Assembly: GCA_004565275.1 (NCBI GenBank)
Contig: SDOX01000070.1
Coordinates: forward strand, 9,577 to 45,792
Source of the DNA: Nannochloropsis salina CCMP1776
Taxonomy: Eukaryota > Sar > Eustigmatophyceae > Eustigmatales > Monodopsidaceae
DNA: 36,216 bases
Direction: 5' to 3'
Shown here: positions 8,856-19,214 of the stretch, one piece after another
Layout: each line of letters opens with the position of its first letter
Position numbering within the stretch: the first letter of the stretch is position 1
Notes under the pieces: model-generated
Database searches by the model: none
The model's input: only the letters and a program-made list of their open reading frames with translations
Told to the model about the DNA's origin: nothing
Position numbers and translations under genes: made by a program

Positions 8856-10064
8856 ATGTCTTCCATCATCAATGACGCCCGTTCGATAATCAAGATCAAT
8901 TCAATACGACCAAAATCAAATTTTAAAATAGAAATCAAGAATGTTAAAGCTCGCAAAATAAAGAATTGTTCTAGGTGCTCACCCCTTGTACATCCTGCAA
9001 GCCTTGTCGCCCGCACTTTTTCATCCGATATCATTCGCGCCGTCTTCTCTTATCTTCCACTGCCTTCACTGGTGACAGCATCGGAAGTAGACAGGCACTG
9101 GCGTCAGGAAAGCGTGGCTCCCAAATTATGGAAAGTGCTCCTTCTGCGACATTTTGGCACTTCTTTCATGCCGATTATTGAGGCGATGAGTTCGGCAGAA
9201 CCAGAGGGTTTGACTAACATGGGACATGGAAGCTCCTGTCGCGCTCTCACCGAGAAAGCCTCACACTTCTCTCCTACCGCGTCACCCTTCCCTCTGCATC
9301 CATCCTCCTATCAACGGCTTTTTGCCAAGCATTACAAAAATGTCCGCGGCATCTGTAGTGAGGACGTTCCTGAGCTGAAAGACGTTGGGAAAGAGGAAGC
9401 ACGTTGGCATCGCCGCTTTGAGCGGTCATTTCTCCACATACACGTCTGGGGCGTGGAAAACGCGGGCGAAGGGAAGCGAGAGGGAGATAAGAAAGAATTG
9501 GTCGCCAGTGCGCTCGTCCCTTTGACCGACGGGGAGGCTCTTACTGCCTTGTTCGGCAGCTGGGGCCTCTCTTTGACTGTGGAGAAGAAAGATGGAGGCC
9601 CGCTGGACCCAGGCACTTACAAATCGACCGTGACGTTTTTGAAATTAAGCGATGGCGCAGAGGGAGTGGCTACGGCCCAAGCCCTGGTTTCAAGCGAATA
9701 CGAGGAATTCGACGACTGGGAGGGCGACATGGAGGAAGGCTCCCGCCTCTTCGTGCCTGCGCAGTGCACGGGGAAAGAGCACATGGACCCGTACGACGTC
9801 CTGCAGCTCAACAGCTACTTGCAGTACGAGGTCCGTCTCCTAGTCAATGAGCAGGCGGCAAATGCGACGGAGGGATCGACGGTGGCTGATCCACAGGGTG
9901 TTGGCACTCCCAGCCTACAGGCGTGGATTTACGTCATCCGGTTTGACGACAGCTTTCAGTGCGAATGCGGGGCATGCGAGCGGCCGGCCCTGGAATTTGA
10001 GGATAAATTCGTAATCTGGCGTCATTTGGCAGCCTGTTTGGAGGGTGTGGCTGCGTGGAAATAG
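8856..10064 (+). CDS. F-box protein
   Basis: A 402-residue frame from ATG 8856 to TAG 10064. Residues about 52-98 read as an F-box: FSSDIIRAVFSYLPLPSL, then a conserved-looking ASEVDRHWRQ and LWKVLLLRHFG, matching the Leu-Pro / Cys-(W) / LW pattern of domains that bind Skp1 in SCF ubiquitin ligases. The remaining 300 residues carry no repeats of the WD40, LRR or Kelch type. They end in a Cys-containing segment (CECGACERP) and a tryptophan-rich tail (VIWRHLAACLEG). Substrate unknown. The first 40 residues are A-rich at the DNA level and unlike the rest; an intron acceptor (ttgttctag, 8974) just ahead of the F-box suggests the true N-terminus may come from an exon further upstream. Confidence 0.75.
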   Translation: MSSIINDARSIIKINSIRPKSNFKIEIKNVKARKIKNCSRCSPLVHPASLVARTFSSDIIRAVFSYLPLPSLVTASEVDRHWRQESVAPKLWKVLLLRHFGTSFMPIIEAMSSAEPEGLTNMGHGSSCRALTEKASHFSPTASPFPLHPSSYQRLFAKHYKNVRGICSEDVPELKDVGKEEARWHRRFERSFLHIHVWGVENAGEGKREGDKKELVASALVPLTDGEALTALFGSWGLSLTVEKKDGGPLDPGTYKSTVTFLKLSDGAEGVATAQALVSSEYEEFDDWEGDMEEGSRLFVPAQCTGKEHMDPYDVLQLNSYLQYEVRLLVNEQAANATEGSTVADPQGVGTPSLQAWIYVIRFDDSFQCECGACERPALEFEDKFVIWRHLAACLEGVAAWK

Positions 10065-10621
10065 GGGCCACCAGGACCCAGGGGGGGTACCAATGCCAGG
10101 AAGCGGGAACATGTCTTGTGTGGCGGGTGTAGGGATGAATGCCTAAGAAAAAGGAAGAGCACAGAGTGGAAAAGGTTGGAAGTAACGAGGACCAGAGCGG
10201 TGATGGACGTTGTATAGAGGAAACATGAATCATAAAATCGAAAAAAGAGTCGGAAGAAGAGTGTTCTGCACGCATAGTAGGACAAAAAGTAAACGGAAGT
10301 GAGCAGACTAGCAGACCCGTAATCAAGGCTTGTCTATTCTTCGGCATTTTTGTTTTAATTTTCGTGGTGTGTGAGGTGACACTCGGGGTGCTCGAAGCCC
10401 TCTCCTTCCATTGTTGAACTCCCTAACGAATTCAAATTTAATACCTTCATTAGCAGTCAAATCAGAGCCGCACAGACGTCCTATCAAACAGTTCCCTCTT
10501 CACAGAATACATTAAAATCCTCATCCCCCGAGTCAGCGGGAATTCACCTGCACATTACTCTATAAGTTGTCTCCCCTCGCCTCTGTCGTCCCCTATGTCA
10601 TTTTGTTCGCGAACCCCCCGC
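10065..10621. other. Convergent intergenic region
   Basis: Lies between the stops of the F-box gene (+) and the Fe-S membrane protein gene (-). No coding signal beyond short frames; presumably overlapping 3' UTRs. Confidence 0.6.
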
Positions 10622-13600
10622 CTAGTGCCAGGGGGGACCAGGCCCTAGGACAGCCACCGCAAACATGCACTCCAAGCCAAAGATCGTCAATAACTGTGGA
10701 AGCATCTCCTTGAGAGACCGGTGCGTGATGGCATTGGTGAGCCAGACCGAGGACAGCCCCCCAACCAGGAGGGCAACGAGCTGAAGGAAAGCCACCAGGT
10801 CGTTCGATAAAGTCCAGTGCGGCAACCAGGCGTAGGCGGCGTCGCGGGAGACGCCTAGGCTCATGGCGGTGACAGGGAGGACGTTTACCGCCTGGGCGTG
10901 GAGGGGAGATAAAGGAGGGAGGGGGGATTAGGCAGGAGGAAGGGAGAGATTGGGAAAAGTCGGCATGTGAGTCGGAAACTAGGGTATAGAACCCCGATTT
11001 TGAAGTGCACATTGATCAACCACGACGCCCGAGCTGGGAGAAGGCAACGGCACAAATTTCAAACATTCAAAATTTTGAAAACCCAAGAAATATGGCGATA
11101 TGGAAATTCTTCATAGAATACAACCACGCCCGTGACAGCGTGTCGGCTACCCCTCTCTCCATGCGGACGACTGCCCTCCTCCTCCTGCCTGACCTCGCGC
11201 AAAAAGAACTCTCCCCAGCTCGCCGTGTTCGCGGCCCATGCCAGGGGTAGGTAGCCATAAGCCAGGTGGATGAAATCCACAGGGGCGGGCTTGTTGTCGC
11301 AGTCGAGGCGGACGGAGGAGCTATAGGGAAGGAGAGGAAGGAGGGAGGAAGTTAGGGAGAAAGGGAGGGAGGAAAGGAGGGAGGAAAGGAGGGAGAAAGG
11401 AACAGCAAAAGGCGCCAGGACATGAGAGACCGGACAGGGTGGTAATCCGCACTCAAAAAAAGTGATACGGCCCTTCAATATCATGAGGAGGCAACGGGAC
11501 GATTGCCCCAAAAAAGTATCAAGAAAATCGGTTTCAACCGCCTTGTAAGCCTTGGATGCAAGGAAACCGGCACGGCATTCCCCCTACCTAATCCGCGGGG
11601 CCTGAAAGAGCACGTGCGCGCCGTAGGTAATGAGGGCGGGAAGGAAAAGGGCGACAGTGGTTGCGGCCGCGTGAGAAGGGAAAGAGTCGAGCCAGGCGAG
11701 CGGTAGGTGGAGGGACTGGAGGATCTAAAGGGAGGGAACAAGGGAGGCAGGGAGGGAGGGAGGGAGGGAGGGAGGGAGGGAGGGAGGGAAAGAGCAGGGA
11801 AGGGAGGAAATGGGGGTTCGACGGAGGATTAGAGAGAGCGACGCCATGCACTCAGTGCGAGGCGAGGGAAGAAGAGCGGGCGACAAGTAAGAAGGGAGGA
11901 AGCGAGGTGATAGGAGGGAGGGAGGGAGGAACAGCGAACAAAGGGCAGGGAGGGAGGGAGGGAGGGAAGGAGAGGCAGCAAGAGAAGAAGAGGAGATAGG
12001 AAGGGCACCTGGGGCATCCGGCGCATGAAGACATTGCCCATCAAGAGGAAAAGGAGGGCGACTTCCCAGTCTCGGGCTTCGTGCGAGCCCGAAGAGATGT
12101 CGGCAGCGAGGGGGCGGACGTAGAGGCTGGAGGAGGAAGGGAGGGAGGGAGGGAGGGAGGGAGGGAGGGAGGAAGGACGACAGGATGTGGAGGACAAATG
12201 GGAGGGGGAAAGATTAAAGACGGTGAGTAATCACAAGGAGACCACATCTCTTCTACCCTCTTCTGCTTTCTTGCCCTCTTTCTGGCTTTCTCGACAATGC
12301 TAAACCTCTTTTTATGCCCTCTCCCATCATTACACATGGCAGTCTTATCACTACCTTTATGCGCCTTCCCTCCATCCCCTCTCTCCCTCCCTCCCTCCCT
12401 CCCTGCTTCCTTCCCTCCCTCCTCATCCCACATACCCCACGTTGTCGTACGGACAGTTGTCGGTCGCGCACTGCAAACAATTTACACAATTGCTGTTGTC
12501 CGCAAGTTTGGAGGGAGCAACGCCCAATGGACAGCCTGAGGGAGGGGGGGAGGGAGGGAGGGAGGGAGGGCACGAAAGAGGAAGCAGGCGTACACCGTTA
12601 TAATCTTGTGTGCCACGTGTGAGACAGCTTCTAGTCATTTCCGCCTACCCTCTCTCTTCTCCCCGGGCAATAAAGACAGGGAGATTGAGGCAGGCAACGT
12701 ATCCATGAATACATATACATAGAGGGAAGCATCCACAATCGTGTATCTCTTCGTCCAAAACTAAACCTACTTTCCAGTATATATACAGGCCTACCTGGTT
12801 TGTTGTTCTTCTCGTTGTTGATGCACAGGTACTGCCCGCAGGACTGGCAGAGCCCGGGCTCTGTCCGCACGGAGAGGAGGGAGAGCTTGGCGAACATCCC
12901 GTTCATGCCCCCAATGGGGCAGAGGGAGGCGCACCAGAGTCGCTTCTCGTATTGAAGGGAGGTGACCACGGCGCCGCCTGAGGGAGGGACGGAGGACAGG
13001 AGGGCGGGTGGGAAGGACGGCGGGGGAAGGGAGGAAAGGAGGGGAAAAGGAGGACCTACCTGTGATGAGGAGAAGTAGCCAGGCGGAAAGGGCGGCGTTT
13101 TGGGGGAGATCCCAGAGTTCTTCCCAGTACAGGATGGCGACAAAGAGGCCTGAGGGAGAGAGGGGGCGAGGGAGGGGAGGGAAGAAAGAGTCGACAGAGG
13201 GAGGAGGTGAGGAAGGGGGGGTTTGGGGATCCAAGAGGGATTATTATAACAAGGCGCGTAAGGAGAAAGGGAAGAAGGAAGAGAAGAGGGAGGGAAGGAA
13301 GGAGGGAGGGAGAGAGGCACCGTAGAGAAACCAGGGACCCCATTTGTGCGTGATGGACTGCGGCCATTTCTTGAGCTTGAAAGTGGGAAACACTTTTTTG
13401 AGGGTCTCCTGTGCCCACTCCCCGTAAATCATGAAGGGACAGACAGAGCACCTGAGGAAGGGAAGGTGGGGGGGGGGCAAAGAGAAGATGGGAAGGAAGA
13501 GATATTGAAGGAGTGAAGAAGGGTGGGCTCCTTTCAAAGTACAAAATCAGCATTACACTCAACATTGATGTGCGGGTAGGTCCTCATCTCGCAGGAGACA

Positions 13601-16600
13601 GGGAGGAAGGGGGAAGAGGGAGGGAAGGAAGGGAGGGAGGACGTACCATATGCGGCCCAAGACGGGGTAGATGACCATGATGGCTGGCCACCACCTGACG
13701 ATCGGAAAGGAGGAGGGCGAGGAAAAGGAGGGGGGAAAGGGAAGGAAGGGAAACGAACGACAGAAGCCGGTGAAATCGCTCGATCTCTGCGCCCGGCCCA
13801 TATGCTTGCCATGTCTCCCTTCTCCTCCTTCCCTCCGGAGACTCCCCCTGTCTGCATTTATTCCTCGTCCTACCTACGTGATACCCCTCCAACAGAGGAC
13901 AAGAATCTTCTCTCCTGTCCCTTTTCTCCCTCCCCCCTTCCCTCACCACGACCAGAAGAGCTGGAGGAGGACGTTGTGGTCCCTGTCCTGGGGGCCCAAG
14001 AAGAGACCGGCCAGGTAGATGGGGAAGACGTAGCGGGTGAACCCGTTGTTCAGGCCCTAGGGAGGGAGGGAGGGGAGGGGGGAAGAGAAAGGATGGATAA
14101 GAGGGAATGCCCCCAGGAACATCTCGTGACTTTCGTGTCAAAACATCGTCCGAGGTGGTTTCGCCCCTCCCTCCCGCCCTCACTTCCTCCTTACGTGTGG
14201 CCAATCGATGTCTCGCAGAAATTGACGGAGCCAGGGGACGGTCTCGAAAAGGTTGTTGCTGGGAGGGAGGGAGGGAGGGAGGGAGGGAGGGAGGGAGGGA
14301 GGGAGGGAGGAAGGGAGGGAGGGAGGGAGGAAGGGAGGGAGGGAAGGTGTGTGACTAAAGATATGGTTGACGCAGAAAGAGGACAGCTAGCAAGAGACAA
14401 TAAACAAGAGGCAGAAAATCCAGGACAGGTGAATAGGAGACTTTCAAATGAGGGAAGAAGAAGAGAGAGGGAGAAATTCCGCCCTCAGGGTGGAAAGGAG
14501 GGAGGGAGGAAAGGGGAAGGCATACCGCAGGTTAGTCCGTTGTACGTCGAAAGACTTGTCGAAAAGGTCGTTATCGCCAATCTCGTACTTGCCCCCTCGC
14601 CGCCAGATCTACGGTACGAGGAATGGAAAGGTGGGTGGGAAAGCATGCCTTCCCTTCCCACCCCTCCCTCCCNNNNNNNNNNNNNNNNNNNNNNNNNNNN
14701 NNNNNNNNNNNNNNNNNNNNNNNNNNNNNNNNNNNNNNNNNNNNNNNNNNNNNNNNNNNNNNNNNNNNNNNNAGAGGGAGGGAGGGAGGGAGGGAGAATG
14801 GTGTCGACCGATTTAATTCCGGAAAAGAATAGTCCTGGACGAAGAGGGCTGAAAGCACCTCGAGGACGGGATCCAGGTCCCTCTCTCTCTCCCTCCTTCC
14901 CTCCCTCCTTCCCTCTCTCCTTCCCTTTCTCCTTCCCTCTCTCCTTCCCTCCCTCCTTCCCCTCGAGCTCACCCTCGTTGACCAGCTGCTGGAGACGGGC
15001 GAGAAGATGAGGCTGCAGAGATTCGACCTTGGTGATGATGACGGCAGAGGAGTCGCAGGCCAGGTCCAGCAGACCCTCGCCGGTGGTTGTGAGGGAGCGG
15101 CCGCCTGGGGGAGAGGGGGGAGGGAGGGAGGGAGGGAGGGAGAAAGGGAGGGAGGGGGGGAGGAGCGAGTGAAGGAGGGAGGGGAAGAGGAGTGAGTGAA
15201 GGACGAAGGGAGGAGAGGGGATGCAAGTCAGGACGCTAAAGAGCAGAAGATCTACTCAGCCAGTCTCAAAGCGCTCACCTCCCACCCACTCCTCGTGTCT
15301 TCCTCTTTCCCTCCCTCCCTCCCTCCCTCCCCCCCCCTCCTCCTCCCACCTTTTCCACCAAAAAATCGCGCGGGCGAGGCCGTGATCTCCTTGGCCGACA
15401 TCCTGAGGGCGGGGAGCTGGTTGGGGTTGGTGAGGGAGTGGAGGAGCACTGGGAGACAGGAGGGGGAGGGAGAGAGAGCGGAGGTCAAGGTCGTGACAAG
15501 GGGCATAGAGGCAAAGAGGATGGGGCGGGATGTCCTAGAACTGAAGCAAGGGTGACGTGGAACGCAAAAACATTTCGACATCGAGCGAGTATGCTCCTCC
15601 CCCATTTGTGGCGTGAGGAAAGGGGAGGTGAGGATGGTTCTCGTCCACCGTGGGACCACACCAAGACTGAAATCCAGCGTCCACACGAAAACTCACCCGC
15701 AGTGTCCACCCTCCGCATTCCCACATCCCCCAGCAGGACGACAGGCGTCCGCGCCGGGTCCTTGGCTGCTTCGATCAGCTGAGATGGAGAAGGGGCAAAG
15801 GGAGAGAAAGAGGTGGGAAGGAGGGAGGGAGGGAGGGAGGGAGGGAGGGGTAGGAAAATTGTTGGTGTAACACACGCCAACAACAGTGGCATGTAATGAT
15901 ATAGCAATTCTCCTCGTCTTCCGACTGTCTCTCCTCCCGCATCCCCCCCTCCCTCCCTCCCTGCCCCCTCCCCCCCCTGCTTCAGCACCTTCTTTCGCAG
16001 CGCGGTTACATAAGCACTGGTGCCTACAATGGTGAATTCAGCTTGTAGACACAGGTAAGGGAGGACTTCCAACACCAATTGAGAACTATCCATGAAGGAA
16101 TTGATGGAGATGGACGACAGTGTGCGATCAGAAGAGTCGTTGGAGGGACGGGTGGATGTGATGGGAGTGGAGGCGGTGGACGAAGAGGAGATGCGAGTCA
16201 CATTGTGTTACCAAGACACATATTTGGTATAATAAGTATCACACATACCTATCGATAGGAGTGCCTCCCCTGGCATCCTTACGCAGCTTCAAAAACGCCG
16301 CGAGCTCCTCCTCGTGCTTCCTTTCCTCCTCGCTCCTTCCTTCATTTCCCGCCATTCCTTCTTCAGCAGAGAATGGAGGTATGCTGGACGCAGACAGTCG
16401 GCCAACCCTGGGACCTTCAGCACACCTTCCACCGTGAAAACTTGAGGTGAGGATTTTTCGGGGAGAGAAAGAGGGAGGTTGCAATTTGGAAGAAGCAGAT
16501 GTTGACGCTGGAAGGTGAGGTCGAACCAGCCATCCTTGCGATATTAAAGGCCAGAGAGCGAAGACTTGAAAGAAGACAAGGCCAGGCTGTCTCATGTTGC

Positions 16601-16688
16601 TGCTTTTCATGTGCGTACGAGGAGGCGTAAAAAATGTGCACTGAATAAATCGTATACGACTCATCATCAACCAAGTGGAGCGGGACAT
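10622..16688 (-). CDS. Membrane-bound 4Fe-4S polyferredoxin-like protein (NosR/NapH/FixG class), 18 visible exons
   Basis: Exons (high to low): 16249-16688, 15989-16085, 15697-15778, 15350-15448, 15104-14973, 14848-14809, [gap], 14608-14526, 14258-14195, 14056-13947, 13694-13647, 13451-13321, 13149-13060, 12977-12795, 12535-12436, 12126-12009, 11724-11588, 11320-11194, 10891-10622; about 780 residues. Phases agree at every junction except across the N gap, where sequence is missing. The first exon has a hydrophobic stretch (LVFFQVFALWPLISQG) followed by a Ser/Pro/Arg-rich region, as in bipartite plastid targeting, but the compartment is unproven. The next part is a soluble domain (FTIVGTSAYVTALRKK, RTPVVLLGDVGMRR). 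Then come several membrane segments with cysteine motifs WCSVCPFMIYGEW, LWCASLCPIGGMNG, CQSCGQYLC and CVNCLQCATDNCP, followed by VGLYVRPLAADI and further hydrophobic helices to the C-terminus. Such cysteines bind 4Fe-4S clusters, so electron transfer across or along a membrane is likely; partner unknown. Confidence 0.85.
11751..11789. repeat. (GGGA)n tract in an intron
   Basis: On the sense (minus) strand this is a CCCT tract just upstream of the acceptor of exon 11588-11724 of the Fe-S protein gene. Confidence 0.95.
12138..12173. repeat. (GGGA)n tract in an intron
   Basis: Sense-strand CCCT repeats immediately upstream of the acceptor of exon 12009-12126. The same intron starts with a GGGA-rich stretch (plus strand 12372-12425 is CCCT). 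Confidence 0.95.
14261..14345. repeat. 85-bp (GGGA)n tract in an intron
   Basis: The longest tetranucleotide run in the window, broken by a few GGAA variants. It ends at the acceptor of exon 14195-14258 of the Fe-S protein gene and serves as its polypyrimidine tract on the sense strand. Confidence 0.95.
14673..14772. other. Assembly gap (100 N)
   Basis: Exactly 100 N flanked by CCCT on the left and GGGA on the right, so an unresolved repeat of unknown true length. It sits inside the Fe-S protein gene, and the phase mismatch between the flanking exons (14809-14848 ends in phase 2; 14526-14608 starts in phase 0) suggests a missing exon or a mis-set border here. Confidence 0.98.
15820..15850. 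repeat. (GGGA)n tract in an intron
   Basis: Sense-strand CCCT run near the 3' end of the intron 15779-15988. The opposite end of that intron begins with a G/A-rich run, giving a mirrored layout. Confidence 0.95.
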
Positions 16689-17584
16689 AAGGCGAGCGCG
16701 CGTACTCTATCAACAATCATCAACACACCTCATCCCTTATCTTCTAAACAACATTCCTGCATTCCTTGCAACACTTGATATGACTGCAAGAGTCGCATGT
16801 CTTCGCCTCGGTCAAGTGTCCAAGTAAGCCGCCCCCTCTCAAGCTTCACACTCACGTACTAATAGGAGGCCGAGATACGTCCCTGTCTGGAGGCGCTAGG
16901 CGAGAGAGAGCAAATCATGCAAACAAATCTCACGCAGATGGCAATTATTTCGTCGACCCTGACGTGATCATGCGCTTGCGTAGGTCATACCAGTCGCCTG
17001 TGAGACCTAACACGACCTATCTTTGCGTCCATGTAACGAGAACAATCAATGCTTAACGAAGCCAGGGACTTCAAGTTCCGAGACTGGTCGTGCCGTAGCT
17101 CGGATAGGTCCAGCTACCATTTCAAATGAAAATGACAACGATTTTTTCATTTTTAAGCTATTAAAACATCCACAAGGAAAAAATTAGGGTGTGTTCATAT
17201 TTGTGTGAGGCAAGAAGGTTGTGGCCACAGCAGGTGTGTGGTTGCATTCCGGTATGGGCCCACTCGACGGGGGGCTGACCCCGCTTATCGGATACGACGG
17301 ACCATGTGACATGACTTTCAATTTTTCATGATTTTGTGCCTTGTGAAGTACTGATTCTTGGTACCTTTCTCCGTCGACATATAAGCTAGCTTGCTCTCCA
17401 GCAGTCTTTTTTGTTCCAAGGCAAATAAAAGATATCCTAAAGTGTCGGCATCTGAGATGGGGTAATTCGAGGTCTTTTTTCATAAAGAATTTCGTACAAA
17501 GGATCATGAATTATAAGCTGTAGCCCAGCATTGAGGTAAACCGATTACTCATTGCCTTACCGATGCCCTCTCGAACTTGTGTGA
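16689..17584. other. Intergenic region, divergent promoters
   Basis: Lies between the start of the Fe-S protein gene (-) and the Hint-domain gene (+), so it should hold both promoters. A 107-codon frame on the minus strand (17184-17507, from ATG) has a fairly natural composition (LYVDGERYQESVLHKAQ) but no recognisable domain or splice partner; I would not call it a gene without transcript evidence. Confidence 0.5.
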
Positions 17585-17902
17585 ATGCGAATACAAATCG
17601 TGAATCAATGGATAATTGTCTCAAATGTCGATGGTACAACAGCAATATACTGGACAAAGTTTAACTTGACTCATAAACATTTGTTTCGGGTCAAAGTCAG
17701 GGTGGAAAATTGTGCTTCTGAGGCTCTAGCTGTGAGAGTACTCGCGTATGTTCTCAACGCGACAGACTCGGCCACCGAATGTTCCCAGTCGCTAGCCAAT
17801 CCCCTAAATTTACGCATCCGCTATCCCCACCAGCCAGAAATATGGACTCGGAAAAAAGAAACAGAAGATGCCAATGACTTGTGCCCCAACACCAGTCCCT
17901 AG
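17585..17902 (+). CDS. Possible upstream coding segment of the Hint-domain gene
   Basis: A 105-codon frame from ATG 17585 with natural composition: FRVKVRVENC, AVRVLAYVLNATDS and LRIRYPHQPEIW resemble a beta-rich extracellular domain with an N-glycosylation sequon. It overlaps the start of the Hint-domain frame in another register. No normal-length intron joins the two; a single-base error or a real frame difference near 17860-17905 would. Alternatively it is not coding. Confidence 0.3.
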   Translation: MRIQIVNQWIIVSNVDGTTAIYWTKFNLTHKHLFRVKVRVENCASEALAVRVLAYVLNATDSATECSQSLANPLNLRIRYPHQPEIWTRKKETEDANDLCPNTSP

Positions 17903-19214
17903 AACGAACCCTTCAGCGCCATTTGTGCCCTTCGGAGTCGGGCAGCGATTCCTTGAAGCAAGTAGACTAGCACCTTTCGAAGATAGACGTTTAAAAGGGC
18001 AAGAAGACACATTTAAGATATCAGAGGATTCTAAAGTAGATGATAAAATCCACCGACCGCTGGGTCTTGTGGCAATCCAAACACCTTTCGATTGCTACAC
18101 ATACTGTTCGTTGAATGGAGGAGAACCCGCACCTTTCTTCTTCAACTGGAATACAGCGACAACTCAATGCTTTTGCTGTGGTGGACAATGTACATTGATT
18201 CTTGATCCAGAATTTGATACATTTCAGGTTTTAATACCTGCAACTGCGGCTCCTACTGTTGCCCCTTCCCTTGGTCCGGCACCTGTTCCTACCTCCTCTC
18301 CCACAGCAACTCCCTCTCAAGGTCCTAGTATTGGCCCAACGATCTTACCCAGTGCACTTCCTACCGTTTTCCCTACGATTTCTCCAACTTTCAACCCCAC
18401 TGCCGCTCCGAGTGAAGCTCCAACCGACAACCCTGCAGCTTCCCCTACCCTCTCGCCCACTGCAGCTCCTACTCTCAGTCCCACTGCCTCTCCTACAGCC
18501 GCACCTACAGCTTCTCCTACCCCCTCGCCCACTGCAGCTCCTACTCTCAGTCCCACTGCCTCTCCTACAGCCACAACTACAGCTTCTCCTACCCCCTCGC
18601 CCACTGCAGCTCCTTCTATGGCTCCAACCATAATTTGTTACAATGGAGAGGCGCGCGTCGTAATGGCAGATGGGCAGTATAAGCCCGTGATCGCCCTTCA
18701 CAAGGGTGATCTAGTCTCTGTTGACCCCTTGCGACCTCACGTTCACGCGAAGGTGCTGTCGCTTGTGGAGGCACCGATCGAAGATGGAAGGGGATCTCCC
18801 ATGTGCGAGCTCGCACCAGGCTTTTTCTTGAGCAATTTACATCCCATTCGCATGAATGGTACGACATGGATTCGTCCAGAATGGGAGTTCCATTGCAGTA
18901 CAAGGAAATATTTTTCGAGTCTTTTCAACATAATTCTTGAGGAAGGAGTTCACCATACTGTCAACATCGAGGGTTTTGCTGTGGCCACGTGGGTGAAGTA
19001 TCCTGTGGGCGTGCCTATGATCGATCGACCTTACAATCTGGAGATGTATCGGCTAGTAGAGGCTAGTCCGGATTTCTCAGCCGGCCTTGTGAAAATTGAT
19101 ACCAAGGAACTGCTAAAACTTAAGATGGCGTGGCTGGAAGCCAACCCTATGGCAATGGCAATGGAACGCTTTTACACTACATCACCTGTGGGGTCATCTC
19201 ATACGGAGTTTTAA
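17868..19214 (+). CDS. Pro/Thr-rich protein with C-terminal Hint (Hedgehog/intein-type) domain
   Basis: A 448-codon frame ending at TAA 19214. Residues about 64-123 form a small Cys-rich domain (DCYTYCSLNGG, CFCCGGQCTLI), similar in style to PAN/WSC-type extracellular domains. Residues 126-254 are an APT/SPT-rich stalk with 24-residue repeats, likely heavily O-glycosylated. At Cys257 a Hint domain begins: CYNGEARVVMADGQYKPV, ALHKGDLVSV, then FFLSNLHPIRMNG (Ser322-x-x-His325 where Hint domains usually have Thr-x-x-His), and HHTVNIEGFAVATWV. Hint domains cleave the backbone before their first Cys, so the stalk could be released or joined to a nucleophile such as a sterol, sugar or surface. After about 385 comes a 60-residue charged tail. 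No signal peptide is visible at the chosen ATG, so the real N-terminus is probably in an upstream exon. Confidence 0.75.
   Translation: MPMTCAPTPVPRTNPSAPFVPFGVGQRFLEASRLAPFEDRRLKGQEDTFKISEDSKVDDKIHRPLGLVAIQTPFDCYTYCSLNGGEPAPFFFNWNTATTQCFCCGGQCTLILDPEFDTFQVLIPATAAPTVAPSLGPAPVPTSSPTATPSQGPSIGPTILPSALPTVFPTISPTFNPTAAPSEAPTDNPAASPTLSPTAAPTLSPTASPTAAPTASPTPSPTAAPTLSPTASPTATTTASPTPSPTAAPSMAPTIICYNGEARVVMADGQYKPVIALHKGDLVSVDPLRPHVHAKVLSLVEAPIEDGRGSPMCELAPGFFLSNLHPIRMNGTTWIRPEWEFHCSTRKYFSSLFNIILEEGVHHTVNIEGFAVATWVKYPVGVPMIDRPYNLEMYRLVEASPDFSAGLVKIDTKELLKLKMAWLEANPMAMAMERFYTTSPVGSSHTEF
18456..18612 (+). repeat. 72-bp in-frame tandem repeat in the Pro/Thr stalk
   Basis: Units start at 18456, 18528 and 18600 (the last partial). 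Each encodes 24 residues of the pattern PTAAPTLSPTASPTA. Copies one and two differ at only two bases, so the duplication is recent and stalk length may vary between strains. Confidence 0.9.

Noticed and set aside
14261-14345. GGGA array considered as a telomere-like or G-quadruplex functional element
   Set aside because: The same tetranucleotide occurs in many introns as part of the splice-site tracts; nothing marks this one except its length.
13802-15010. 402-codon plus-strand frame
   Set aside because: It runs through the N gap and over introns and exons of the minus-strand Fe-S protein gene.
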